From CAZQXD01 sp964597315 (GTDB taxonomy: Bacteria; Pseudomonadota; Gammaproteobacteria; Competibacterales; Competibacteraceae): a stretch of 64,000 nt of DNA. A program made the translations under genes and the position numbers. Positions 36,068-46,300 of this stretch are shown here, piece by piece. The stretch's first letter is position 1, and each line of letters opens with the position of its first letter. The notes beneath the pieces are model-generated. The model saw only the letters and a program-made list of their open reading frames with translations, made no database searches and was not told the origin of the DNA. Location of the stretch: positions 1 through 64,000 of the forward strand of contig CAZQXD010000020.1 in the NCBI GenBank assembly GCA_964597315.1, written 5' to 3'.

Positions 36068-39000
36068 TGGACTTCAATCTGTCGGCCTGGGCGCTGCGCC
36101 ATCAAGCGCTGGTGCGGTATTTCATGGCCCTGCTGCTGGTGGGGGGGCTGCTCGCCTATTTCACCTTGGGTCGGCTGGAAGACCCGGAATTCACCATGAA
36201 GACCATGGTGGTCAAGGTCTTGTGGCCGGGCGCCACGGCTCAGGAAATGGAACTGCAAGTCACCGACAAGCTGGAGAAAAAACTACAGGAAACCCCCAAT
36301 CTGGATGTCATCCGCTCCTATTCCAAGCCTGGCGAGGCCACGCTGTTCGTCGATTTACGAGAGTCGGTGAGCGCCGCCCAGGCCGACGATGCGTGGTATC
36401 AAGTGCGCAAGAAGACCGGGGACATGGCCGGGGAACTGCCCCAGGGGGTGCTGGGACCGTTCTTCAACGACGAGTTCGGAGATACTTTCGGTTCCATCTA
36501 CGCTTTTACCGCCGACGGTTTCGGCTATGCCCAGTTGAAAGACTACGTGGACCGGGTGCGCCAAGAACTGCTGCGGCTAGACAGCGTGAGCAAAGTGGAT
36601 GTGATCGGCGCTCAGGAGGAGCGCATTTACATCGAAATGTCCGACAAGAAGCTTTCGGCTCTGGAGATTAACCCGGTGCAGATCTTCGATGCCCTGGAGG
36701 CCCAGAACTCCATGGAGTCGGCGGGCCGGGTCGATACCGGGGATGCCCGCATCTTTCTGCGCCCTAGCGGCGATTTCGACTCGGTGGAGAGCATCCGCGA
36801 CATCGGCATCCAGGCCAACGGACGGATTTTCCGGCTAGGGGATATCGCCGAAGTGCGTCGGGGCTACGAGGACCCGCCCACCTTCAAAATGCGTTATCAG
36901 GGCCAGGAGGCCATAGGGCTGGCGGTGTCCATGACCCAGGACGGAGACATCATCGCCCTGGGGGAGAATCTGGATAGCACCCTGGCGCGGCTCCTGACCC
37001 AACTGCCGATGGGCATCGAAGTCCATAAAGTGGCCGACCAGCCTCAGGTGGTGCGCCTGTCGGTCAATGAGTTCATGAAGGTGCTGATCGAGGCGCTGGT
37101 CATTGTGCTGTTGGTGAGCTTTTTTAGCCTGGGGTTACGCACCGGCCTGGTGGTGGCTTTGTGTATCCCCCTGGTGCTGGCCGCCACCTTTCTGATCATG
37201 AAAGCCACCGGCATCCAGTTGCAGCGTATCTCCCTGGGGGCGCTGATCATCGCCCTGGGTCTACTGGTGGATGACGCCATCATTGCTGTGGAAATGATGG
37301 CCCTGAAGCTGGAGCAGGGCTGGGAGCGCTTCAAGGCGGCCACCTATGCCTATTCCACCACGGCCTTTCCCATGCTCACGGGGACCCTGATCGCCACCTC
37401 GGGGTTTCTGCCCATCGGTCTGGCCAAGTCCAATGCCGGGGAGTACACCTTTTCCATTTTCGCGGTGGTGGGCATTTCCCTGCTGGTGTCCTGGGTGGTG
37501 GCGGTGGTTTTCGCCCCCTATCTGGGCTATGTGCTACTGCCCCGCCAGGTCGCCCACGGTGACGAACAGGCGGTCTACCAAAAGCCCTTTTACCGACGTT
37601 TCCGGCGGCTATTGGAATGGTGCCTGGACTGGCGCTGGCTGGTTATCCTGGCCACCCTGCTGGCCTTGGCCGGGGCGGTGGGGGCGTTTCGCTATGTGCC
37701 CCAGCAGTTCTTTCCGGCCTCGGAGCGCCCGGAACTGTTGGTGGACCTGTGGCTACCGGAGGGTTCGTCCTTCGCCGCCACTGGGGACCAGGTACAGCGG
37801 CTGGAGACGATTCTGGCCCAAGACCCGGACATCGACTATATCGTGGCCTACGTGGGCGGCGGCTCGCCCCGCTTTTATCTGCCCATGGACCTGCAACTGA
37901 TGAACCAGAATTTCGCCCAACTGATGCTGGTCACCAAGGGCGAGGCGGCCCGGGAGCGGGTGCTGAGGCGGCTGCGAGACCTGTTCGAGAGTGATTTTCC
38001 GCTGGTGCGGGGTCGGGTGCAGCGTCTGGAAAACGGCCCCCCGGTGGGCTATCCGGTGCAGTTCCGGGTAGTGGGGGAGGACCCGCAGCGACTACGGGAG
38101 ATCGCCGGGCAGGTGGCTGTCGTGATGCGCGCCAACCCCCACACTCGGGATGTCCATAACAACTGGAATGAAGCCATCACATCCTTACGCCTGGACATCG
38201 ATCAGGACAAGGTGCGCGCCCTGGGCCTGTCCACCCAGGCCGTGGCCCAGAACCTCAACGCCATTCTCCACGGTCTGACCGCCACCCAGTATCGGGAAGG
38301 GGACAAGCTCATCGACGTGGTGATCCGCGCCCGACCCGAGGAGCGGGGCAACCTAGGGGATGTGGACGATCTGGCGGTATTCTCACCGGACGGACGCGCC
38401 GTGCCGGTGGGCCAACTCGCCCGCCTGGAGCCGGTTTTCGAGGAGGGCATCATCTGGCGGCGCAATCGCTTTCCGGCCATCACCGTGCGGGCCGATATAC
38501 CCGATGGAGTGCAAGCCCCGGATGTGACCCGGCAGATCGACCAGGAACTGGCCGCCCTACGCGCCGCTTTGCCCGACGGCTACCGCATCCAGATCGGTGG
38601 AGCCGAGGAGTCCAGCGCCAAGTCCGAAGCCTCCATCGCCGCCGGTATGCCGCTGATGGTGGGCATCATGCTGACCCTATTGATGTTCCAGTTGCAGAGC
38701 TTCTCCCGCACTTTGCTGGTGGTGCTGACCGCGCCTCTGGGCATGATCGGGGTGAGCCTATTCCTGCTCCTGTTCCAGCAGCCTTTCGGTTTCGTGGCCA
38801 TGTTGGGGGTGATCTCCCTGGCCGGGATGATCATGCGCAACTCGGTGATCCTGGTGGACCAGATTCAGCAGGATGTGGCCGAGGGCAGCGCCCCCTGGGA
38901 GGCCATCGTGGAGTCCACGGTGCGCCGGTTCCGGCCCATCGTACTCACCGCCGCCGCCGCCATCCTGGCCATGATCCCCCTGACCCAAAGCGTGTTCTGG

Positions 39001-39147
39001 AAACCCATGGCGGTGGCCATCATGGGCGGGCTGCTGGTGGCCACGGTGCTGACCCTGTTGTTCCTGCCAGCCCTGTACGCAGCCTGGTTCCGGGTGCGGC
39101 GGGTTTCCCATGAACCCTTGGCCGTAGGCGTTGGGGTGCGAGAATAG
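36067..39147 (+). CDS. RND efflux pump permease (AcrB/HAE-1-like)
   Basis: The 1026-residue inner-membrane pump has two repeats of one helix, a large periplasmic loop and five further helices. The proton-relay acidic residues are in GLLVDDAIIAVEMMALK near 400-415, and the second half ends with GFVAMLGVISLAGMIMRNSVILVDQI near 915-940, both as expected. It uses the proton gradient to expel small molecules with the adaptor encoded just upstream by overlapping translation. The substrate cannot be predicted from sequence. The restriction-modification genes begin 10 bp after its stop codon. Confidence 0.94.
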   Translation: MDFNLSAWALRHQALVRYFMALLLVGGLLAYFTLGRLEDPEFTMKTMVVKVLWPGATAQEMELQVTDKLEKKLQETPNLDVIRSYSKPGEATLFVDLRESVSAAQADDAWYQVRKKTGDMAGELPQGVLGPFFNDEFGDTFGSIYAFTADGFGYAQLKDYVDRVRQELLRLDSVSKVDVIGAQEERIYIEMSDKKLSALEINPVQIFDALEAQNSMESAGRVDTGDARIFLRPSGDFDSVESIRDIGIQANGRIFRLGDIAEVRRGYEDPPTFKMRYQGQEAIGLAVSMTQDGDIIALGENLDSTLARLLTQLPMGIEVHKVADQPQVVRLSVNEFMKVLIEALVIVLLVSFFSLGLRTGLVVALCIPLVLAATFLIMKATGIQLQRISLGALIIALGLLVDDAIIAVEMMALKLEQGWERFKAATYAYSTTAFPMLTGTLIATSGFLPIGLAKSNAGEYTFSIFAVVGISLLVSWVVAVVFAPYLGYVLLPRQVAHGDEQAVYQKPFYRRFRRLLEWCLDWRWLVILATLLALAGAVGAFRYVPQQFFPASERPELLVDLWLPEGSSFAATGDQVQRLETILAQDPDIDYIVAYVGGGSPRFYLPMDLQLMNQNFAQLMLVTKGEAARERVLRRLRDLFESDFPLVRGRVQRLENGPPVGYPVQFRVVGEDPQRLREIAGQVAVVMRANPHTRDVHNNWNEAITSLRLDIDQDKVRALGLSTQAVAQNLNAILHGLTATQYREGDKLIDVVIRARPEERGNLGDVDDLAVFSPDGRAVPVGQLARLEPVFEEGIIWRRNRFPAITVRADIPDGVQAPDVTRQIDQELAALRAALPDGYRIQIGGAEESSAKSEASIAAGMPLMVGIMLTLLMFQLQSFSRTLLVVLTAPLGMIGVSLFLLLFQQPFGFVAMLGVISLAGMIMRNSVILVDQIQQDVAEGSAPWEAIVESTVRRFRPIVLTAAAAILAMIPLTQSVFWKPMAVAIMGGLLVATVLTLLFLPALYAAWFRVRRVSHEPLAVGVGVRE

Positions 39148-39157
39148 GAGATTCACT

Positions 39158-40642
39158 GTGTTTTCAATGGTTGAGCAAAAGCGGCTACGGCTTTCAAAAA
39201 GCATCGAGGCAAAAAAAAAGTCGCGATTCGGGCAGTTTTTTACGCCTGAAAAGATCGCTGTATTCATGGCGGGCCTGTTCCCGGATGGAACCGGGCCTTG
39301 CCGCTTATTGGACGCCGGTGCCGGAATCGGGTCATTGTCAGCGGCTTTTTTGGACAGGTGGCGATCAGGTGGGTTTCATTTCCAGGGCGTGACAGTGGAT
39401 GCGTTCGAGCTTGATCGTGCGTTGTGCCCCCATTTGTCGCAAACATTTGAGAAATACAATCACAGGGGCGATTTCATCGCCACTGTCTATGACCAAGACT
39501 TTATTCATGCCGCCGTGGAATCCCTGTCGGGGAATCTTTTTTCGAAAGCGCTTGAAAGCTACACGCACGCGATCCTCAATCCGCCTTACAAGAAAATTAA
39601 CAGCCATTCAGCACACCGGCTGGCCCTGCGCCGTGTCGGTATCGAGACGGTGAATCTGTACTCGGCCTTTGTTGCCCTGGCCGTGGCGCTGACCGCTACA
39701 GGTGGGCAGATCGTGGCGATTATTCCACGCAGTTTCTGCAATGGGCCTTACTACCGTCCGTTTCGTAACTTCATTCTAGAGCGTACAAGCCTCCAACATA
39801 TTCACTTGTTCGAGTCGCGGGGCAAGGCTTTCAAGGATGACCATGTGCTACAAGAGAACATCATCATCCGGCTTGAGCGGGGCGGCTTGCAGGGACTGGT
39901 GACGGTTTCCACATCAACCGATGACACCTTTACGGATCTTGCTATCCATGAACATCCGTTCGAGCGGATCGTATTCCCGGATGATCCGGAGCGGTTCATC
40001 CATGTGCCTACGTCACCCGGTAGAAACGCCATCGAGTTATCCCCGGCCATTCGCCATACGCTGGCCGACCTCGGCATCAGCGTATCGACCGGGCCGGTAG
40101 TGGATTTTCGGCTGAAAAAATACCTGCGCCACATGCCGGGACCGGGCGCCGTGCCCTTGCTCTATCCTAGCCATTTCTCTAACCGCGGCGTTACATGGCC
40201 CATTGAAGGCATGAAAAAGCCCAACGCCATCGAGCGCAACGCCGATACGGAAAAGTGGCTTTATCCTAGGGGTTTTTATTGTGTGGCGCGGCGCTTCTCA
40301 AGCAAGGAGGAAAAGCGCCGAGTCGTGGCAAGCGTAGTCGAACCTGGGGCATTCGGCGACGCGCCCATGCTGGGTTTCGAGAACCACTTAAACCTGTTTC
40401 ACGAGAGCAAACGAGGCTTACCCCGGGCGCTAGCCCATGGACTGGCCGTCTACCTGAATACGACCGCAGTTGATGAGAATTTCCGGCGCTTTAACGGCCA
40501 TACACAGGTCAATGCAACCGACCTGAAACTGATGAAATATCCGAGCCGTGACATCCTGATGGAGCTTGGCGAATGGGCCATGGGGCAAGGAGAACTCACG
40601 CAGGCCATGATTGACGCCAAGCTAGGAACCCTGATCGATTGA
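39158..40642 (+). CDS. N6-adenine DNA methyltransferase of a PstI/BsuBI-type system
   Basis: The protein, about 494 residues from a GTG at 39158 (AGGAG seven bases upstream; ATG 39167 is too far from that site), carries FGQFFTPEKIAVFMA near 28, the SAM-binding DAGAGIGS near 51 and the catalytic NPPY in AILNPPYKKI near 141. This is the gamma-type adenine methylase layout of Eco57I/BsuBI relatives. It should protect host DNA at the site cut by the endonuclease encoded next; family knowledge suggests CTGCAG, which is inference. Base composition is less G+C-rich than the flanking genes, a sign of transfer. Its stop TGA overlaps the endonuclease TTG. Confidence 0.92.
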   Translation: MFSMVEQKRLRLSKSIEAKKKSRFGQFFTPEKIAVFMAGLFPDGTGPCRLLDAGAGIGSLSAAFLDRWRSGGFHFQGVTVDAFELDRALCPHLSQTFEKYNHRGDFIATVYDQDFIHAAVESLSGNLFSKALESYTHAILNPPYKKINSHSAHRLALRRVGIETVNLYSAFVALAVALTATGGQIVAIIPRSFCNGPYYRPFRNFILERTSLQHIHLFESRGKAFKDDHVLQENIIIRLERGGLQGLVTVSTSTDDTFTDLAIHEHPFERIVFPDDPERFIHVPTSPGRNAIELSPAIRHTLADLGISVSTGPVVDFRLKKYLRHMPGPGAVPLLYPSHFSNRGVTWPIEGMKKPNAIERNADTEKWLYPRGFYCVARRFSSKEEKRRVVASVVEPGAFGDAPMLGFENHLNLFHESKRGLPRALAHGLAVYLNTTAVDENFRRFNGHTQVNATDLKLMKYPSRDILMELGEWAMGQGELTQAMIDAKLGTLID

Positions 40643-41544
40643 ACGGCAAGAACAGCTATGTCCAGGCCGCGCGGCGAATCATCATGTCCTTGGGCCTGCC
40701 AAGGGCGCAGCAGAACGAGCGTTCCGCCCTGTGCCTATTGGCGCTGCTGAACCTCACGCCGGGCAAGGCGTGGGCCAACGCGGAAAACCCGCTTATGGGC
40801 ATTACGCCCATCATGGACTGGGTGCGGAAGCACTACGACAAGAAATACGCGCCGAACACTCGCGAGACCTTCCGCCGCCAGACCCTGCACCAGTTCCGCG
40901 ATGCGGGCATTGCGCTTTACAATCCGGATCAGCCTGATCGCCCGGTGAACAGTCCCAGGGCGGTCTATCAAATCGAACCCGCCGCCCTGGCCCTGCTACG
41001 TACCTTCGGAATGCCCACACGGCACGATGCGTTGACGGCTTATCTGGCCGAGCGCGAAACATTGGTCGCCCGCTACGCCAAAGAGCGCGCACTGAACCGC
41101 ATTCCGGTTGAGATTACCCCGGGAAAGGCAATCACGCTCAGTCCCGGAGAGCATAGCGAATTGATTCGGGCCATCATCGAGGATTTCGCTCCGCGCTTCG
41201 CGCCGGGTAGCGTACTGGTCTATGTTGGGGATACTGGCGACAAGTGGAGCTACTTCGACGCCGCTCTGCTAGCCAGGCTCTGTGTCGATGTGGATGCACA
41301 CGGCAAGATGCCCGATGTGATCTTGCACTACACCGAGAAAAACTGGCTGCTCTTGGTTGAATCCGTCACTAGCCATGGGCCGGTCGATGGTAAGCGGTAT
41401 GCCGAGCTTGCCGAATTATTTGCCGGATCGAACGCCGGACTCGTCTACGTGACCGCCTTTCCGAACCGGGCTGTCATGGGCCGCTACCTTGGCGAGATCG
41501 CCTGGGAAACCGAGGTATGGGTGGCTGACAGGGCAATCGCATGA
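40639..41544 (+). CDS. BsuBI/PstI-family type II restriction endonuclease
   Basis: The 301-residue protein starts at a TTG that overlaps the methylase stop (TTGA), with AGGAA about 12 bases upstream. It has an N-terminal helical recognition part (NERSALCLLALLNLTPGKAW) and a C-terminal catalytic domain with VYVGDTGDK near 196, KMPDVILHY near 224 and LLLVESVTSHGPV near 237, the conserved text of the PstI/BsuBI family. It should cleave unmodified DNA, probably at CTGCAG like the founding members (inference). Rare start and overlap would hold expression below that of the methylase, as is common in such systems. Confidence 0.92.
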   Translation: MNGKNSYVQAARRIIMSLGLPRAQQNERSALCLLALLNLTPGKAWANAENPLMGITPIMDWVRKHYDKKYAPNTRETFRRQTLHQFRDAGIALYNPDQPDRPVNSPRAVYQIEPAALALLRTFGMPTRHDALTAYLAERETLVARYAKERALNRIPVEITPGKAITLSPGEHSELIRAIIEDFAPRFAPGSVLVYVGDTGDKWSYFDAALLARLCVDVDAHGKMPDVILHYTEKNWLLLVESVTSHGPVDGKRYAELAELFAGSNAGLVYVTAFPNRAVMGRYLGEIAWETEVWVADRAIA

Positions 41545-41630
41545 AATCTCGTAATACACTGAAAATCAAGTAATTTTAAAATCTCACTAATTTTGAAAAT
41601 TATTTTTAAATCAGTCAGTTATTTCGCTCA

Positions 41631-41841
41631 TGCAATCGCCCTGGGGTGGCTGATGCCCCGTCACACCTGATTCATTTCAACGGCGAACGTTTTCTTGGGC
41701 CATATAATAGACCTCTTGAATAAGTCATGTTGCCAAGGCAATTTTGAAGTTCTGGATCGACCTCAGGTGAAAACTTATTTGACTTGTTCATGGCTCCATT
41801 CTCTCAAGAGTTGAAGCCTCCTCAAAACCCGGGGCGATTCA
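41631..41841 (-). mobile_element. Internally deleted IS3-family remnant
   Basis: This lies in the 347-bp gap between the endonuclease and Fic genes, which holds no intact gene. Read on the minus strand from 41841, TGAATCGCCCCGGG looks like an IS3-type terminal repeat, and an ATG at 41791 opens MNKSNKFSPEV, the start of an IS3 OrfA transposase, after which the similarity ends. At the other side, 41631-41646 (tgcaatcgccctgggg) is an imperfect inverted copy of the same end. The 211-bp length means nearly all of orfAB is gone. No convincing target duplication is seen. The rest of the gap (41545-41630, 41842-41891) is A+T-rich without a recognisable feature. Confidence 0.5.
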
Positions 41842-41891
41842 GCATTTTGCGAGTACCGCGAGCGAAAAAGCCATTCGTGTTTACAGCTTTG

Positions 41892-43322
41892 TTAAGCCGA
41901 TATTTGCCTTTTCCACTCTGCTAGTGCGATTGCCAATGAACTCTCTAACCATTCATTAAATCGCTCTTTAGTACTTTCTTTTGTCTCTGCATAGTTAAAC
42001 TGGAATATATCAGTTGTTGCTGGCTGAATATTAACAGGCTCGGTGCCTCCTCCTTCCTCTTTTTCTATACGCCTAGTTGTTAGTGCTGATACCGCCATAA
42101 TTCCATTGTCCGTATGACCATAACCATGAATACTAATAACAAACTCAAACCTCTCTTCCGTATAAATTGATAACCTTAACCATGCGCGGTATCTATCAAG
42201 ATTAGCAAAATAATTAAATTTATTCGCCACTTCGACAATTTGATTGTAGAAATAATGTTTTTTACTGGATGTATTCTCAGCAGATGACACATGAGAATTA
42301 TATTGCTGTTGATTAGGAGGGGTTACATTAGCTAAATCTGCATTCAGTAAAGATGATATTTTTTTAAGGCGAGTATCGGTTAAAGTAAATATTTCACTAG
42401 CATATCCATAGACAAGCTTGAGTTTCTCAGTTTCTTTTGTATGTTTATTTTTTAAGATTTCCAGCGCCGAAGAAATGATTTGATCAGCGTACTTACTTTG
42501 CTGAATCTGCTGCTCAAGTCCTAACGCATGAAGAATTGCTTCTTTTTGCCGCCTTACGAAAAGAGTTACGAGGGGCTTTATATCACCTGCATCAGCATTC
42601 TCTAGAGCGTTAATATATTCTTTTCTATCGGAATCTCGGATAACTAAAGGAAAGAGGCCGGACTTGAGAAAAACCAATGACGCAAGGGCTCTAGCTACTC
42701 GACCGTTTCCATCCTGAAACGGATGAATTTGTGTAAAACGGTGGTGCAACCATGCTGCACACACTTCTGACGAATAGACTTTTTCCGATTCCCTATACCA
42801 GGTAACGAGTGTTTCCATTTCAGACTGAGTAAATTCAGGCGGACAATACCAATGTTCTTGTCCGTCGGGCCTACGAGGATTATTTGGATGTTTTTTGTAA
42901 ACTCCCTTCTCTAGCGTTACCTGAATCAATTTTCCATCTGGAGTAACCGCTTCAGTAGTATCCTGATGGCTTGTGAATTGCTCTTGTAGACCGCGAATAA
43001 AATGTTCTGTTAAAGGCCGCTCTCCTTTTACAAAAGAAAACAACCCCTCAACTATTCCTAGCTGATCATCAATAATATGTTTAATATGAACAGCTTCTTC
43101 TCTTTGAATTCCACCTTTATGAGCGATTAAGCTCGCATCAATTCCTTGCTCAATCAAAACTTCAGTAACACCTCTATCCCACGTGTAAAGGCGTTCAATG
43201 ATTCCTGTCTCAATCGCCCATTCCCGTTGCATCTTCTTTAGAAATTCTTGAAAAATACCTGTCTTTTCAAGCTCACCCCTCTTTTCATTCCATACAGTAC
43301 TCAGTGCCGAAATCAGTCTCAA
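41892..43322 (-). CDS. Fic-domain protein (putative AMP transferase), A+T-rich
   Basis: The reading frame is open far upstream into the hydantoinase gene, but homologous-looking text begins only near LSTVWNEKRGELE, so I start at TTG 43322, overlapping the hydantoinase stop (TTGA); this gives 476 residues. The Fic motif HPFQDGNGR near 199-207 is complete with the catalytic His, so nucleotide transfer to a protein target is expected. The N-terminal REWAIETGIIERLY stretch belongs to a Fic subfamily with a leading helical domain; the last about 200 residues are Lys/Asn-rich and not recognised. Codon use is strikingly A+T-rich compared with both neighbours, a strong sign of horizontal gain. A role in defence or as a toxin is possible given the restriction system beside it. 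Confidence 0.82.
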   Translation of the reverse strand: MRLISALSTVWNEKRGELEKTGIFQEFLKKMQREWAIETGIIERLYTWDRGVTEVLIEQGIDASLIAHKGGIQREEAVHIKHIIDDQLGIVEGLFSFVKGERPLTEHFIRGLQEQFTSHQDTTEAVTPDGKLIQVTLEKGVYKKHPNNPRRPDGQEHWYCPPEFTQSEMETLVTWYRESEKVYSSEVCAAWLHHRFTQIHPFQDGNGRVARALASLVFLKSGLFPLVIRDSDRKEYINALENADAGDIKPLVTLFVRRQKEAILHALGLEQQIQQSKYADQIISSALEILKNKHTKETEKLKLVYGYASEIFTLTDTRLKKISSLLNADLANVTPPNQQQYNSHVSSAENTSSKKHYFYNQIVEVANKFNYFANLDRYRAWLRLSIYTEERFEFVISIHGYGHTDNGIMAVSALTTRRIEKEEGGGTEPVNIQPATTDIFQFNYAETKESTKERFNEWLESSLAIALAEWKRQISA

Positions 43323-46300
43323 TCCGATACCGTTCCAAACCCCCCGCCTCCGGGAGTCTCGATCACGAACACGTCGCCGTCCTCCATGGCCGCCTGATCG
43401 GTGCCGGTCAGGTCCTCCCGGCGTCCATCGCTGCGTTCCACCCAGTTGCGGCCCACCGCGCCCGGTTCGCCGCCGGCCAGGCCGAAGGGGGGCACTCGGC
43501 GGTGGTTGGCCAGGATGGCGGCGGTCATGGGTTCCAGAAAGCGGATTCGCCGCCGCGCCCCGTCGCCGCCCCGCCAGCGTCCCGAGCCGCCGGAGCCTCG
43601 GCGGATGCCGAAGGACTCCAAGCGCACCGGGAAGCGCCACTCCAGCACTTCCGGGTCCGTGAGCCGGCTGTTGGTCATATGGGTGTGGACCGCCGAGGCG
43701 CCGTCGAAGCCCTGTCCCGCCCCAGAGCCGCCGCATAGGGTTTCGTAGTGCTGATGACGGTCGTTGCCGAACGTAAAGTTGTTCATGGTGCCCTGGGCCG
43801 AGGCCATGACCCCCAGGGCGCCGTAGAGGGCGTCCACGATCGCCTGGCTCACTTCCACATTGCCAGCCACCACCGCCGCCGGATAGTGGGGGCTGAGCAT
43901 GGACCCCTCCGGGACGATCAACTCCAGGGGCTTGGCGCAGCCTTCGTTCATGGGGATGGGGGCATCCACCAGGGTGCGGAACACATACAGCACCGCCGCT
44001 CGGGTGATGGCCAGGGGGGCATTGAAATTGCTGGGCCGCTGTGGGCTGGTGTTCCCGAAGTCAATCACCGCCGAACGCTTGGCGTGGTCGATGCGAATAG
44101 CCACCCTAAGCCGTGCGCCATCGTCCATCTCCACCTGGAAATGGCCGTTCTTGAGTACGTCCAGCACCCGCCGCACCTGCTCCTGGGCGTTGTCCTGAAC
44201 ATGGCCCATATAGGCCAGCACCACATCCAGGCCGAACTGGGACATCATTTTGCGCAGTTCCCGCACCCCGGTCCCGTTGGCCGCCAACTGGGCCTTGAGG
44301 TCGCCTAGGTTCTGGGTCACGTTGCGGGCGGGATAGGGACCGGCGGTTAACAGCTCGATCAAGGCTTGGCGGCGCAGCACGCCTTGCTCCACCAATAGAA
44401 AATTATCGATCAACACCCCCTCCTGGTCGATGTGGGTGCTGTCCGGGGGCATGGAGCCGGGGGTGATGCCGCCAATATCGGCATGGTGGGCGCGGCTGGC
44501 CACGAAAAACAGAATCTCCTGGCCCGCCTCGTCGAACACTGGGGACACCACGGTCACATCCGGCAGATGGGTGCCCCCGTGGTAGGGGTCGTTGAGCATA
44601 TACACGTCCCCAGGTCGCAGGCTGTCGCCCTGGGCCGCTAGCACGGCGCGCACGCTCTGGCCCATGGAGCCTAGATGCACCGGGACATGGGGGGCGTTGG
44701 CCACCAGCCCCCCCTGGGGGTCGAACAGGGCGCAGGAGAAATCCAGCCGTTCCTTGATATTGGCGGAAAAGGCGGTTTTCTCCAGGGTCACGCCCATCTG
44801 TTCGGCGATGGACATGAACAGATTGTTGAACACTTCCAGCATCACCGGGTCCGCCTTGGTGCCCACGGCCACCCGGGACGGCAGGGCCTCTACCCGCTCC
44901 AGGATCACATGCCGACGGCTATTGAGGCGCAAGGCCCAACCCGGCTCCACCACGATGGTGGCGATGGCCTCGCGAATGATGGCCGGGCCATGGATCGCAT
45001 CTCCCGGCAGCAGATGGTCGATGTCGTAGACGGGGGTGTCCCGCTCTTGCCCGGCCATATAGGCCCGCACCGTGGCCACGGACTCGGCCCGGCCCTGGGC
45101 GCGCTGGGGCTGCTCCGGTTCCTCCCCGGCCTCGGCGGTGCGGCCCACCACCTCCACGGAGGCCAACTCCACCACCAGCGCCGTATCCGCTGACACAAAG
45201 CCGAATTGCTGCTGGTGGGCAGACTCGAAGGCGGCCACCACAGCGGCGCGGGGACCGTGATCCACGCTGAGGGCGGTATCGGCGCCGGCGTATTTCAGGT
45301 GCAGCTTGCGGATCGTATCCATGCGCTCGTGGGCCACCCCCTGGCGGCGCAGTTCGTCTTTGCAGTCCGCCTCCAACGCCGCCAAGTCCTCCTCCAGGGC
45401 CGCCACCAGCTTATCGTCCAACACCGCCTCAACGGTGCGCTCGCCCATGGCGGTGATGTCCGCCAGACCCATGCCGTAGGCGGACAACACCCCGGCGAAG
45501 GGGTGGATCAGTACGGTTTTTATGCCCAAAGCGTCGGCCACCAGGCAGGCATGCTGACCGCCGGCGCCGCCAAAGCAATTCATGGCGTAGCGGGTCACGT
45601 CGTAGCCCCGTTGCACGGAAATCTGCTTGATGGCGTTGGCCATGCTCTGCACGGCGATACGCAAAAAGCCGTCGGCTACTTCTTGCAGGCTGCGGCGGTC
45701 GCCGGTGGCGGCGTGGATGGTCTCCGCCAGGGCTTGGAAACCGGCGGTCACGGCAGCGGCGTCCAGGGGTTGATCCCCCTGGGGACCGAACACCTGGGGG
45801 AAGAAGCGGGGCTGAATCTTGCCCAGCATCACATTGCAGTCGGTGACCGTCAGCGGCCCGCCCCGCCGATAGGCGGTGGGACCGGGATTGGCCCCGGCGG
45901 AGTCCGGTCCCACTTGGTAGCGGCCCCCCTCGAAGTGCAGAATCGACCCGCCCCCGGCGGCGACGGTATGAATGTTCATCATCGGCACCCGCATCCGCAC
46001 CCCGGCCACCACGGTCTCGAAGCTGCGCTCGAACTCTCCGGCGTAATGGCACACGTCCGTGGAAGTGCCGCCCATGTCGAAACCGATCACCTTGTGGAAA
46101 CCCGCCAGTTGCCCGGTGCGGGCGCAGGCCACGATGCCCCCGGCGGGGCCGGAGAGAATGGCGTCTTTGCCCTCGAACAGACGGGCGTCGGTCAGTCCGC
46201 CGTTGGATTTCATGAACAACAGCCGGGTATCTCCCAACTGCCCGGCCACCTGGTCCACATAGCGTTTGAGAATCGGCGACAGATAGGCGTCCACCACGGT

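Noticed and set aside
41545..41630. A+T-rich hairpin aattttgaaaatt after the endonuclease gene as an intrinsic terminator
   Set aside because: Short stem without G+C pairs; too weak to call.
43323..43736. N-terminal extension of the Fic open frame
   Set aside because: Arg/Gly/Pro-rich translation overlapping the hydantoinase coding end; homologous-looking Fic text starts only near 43304.
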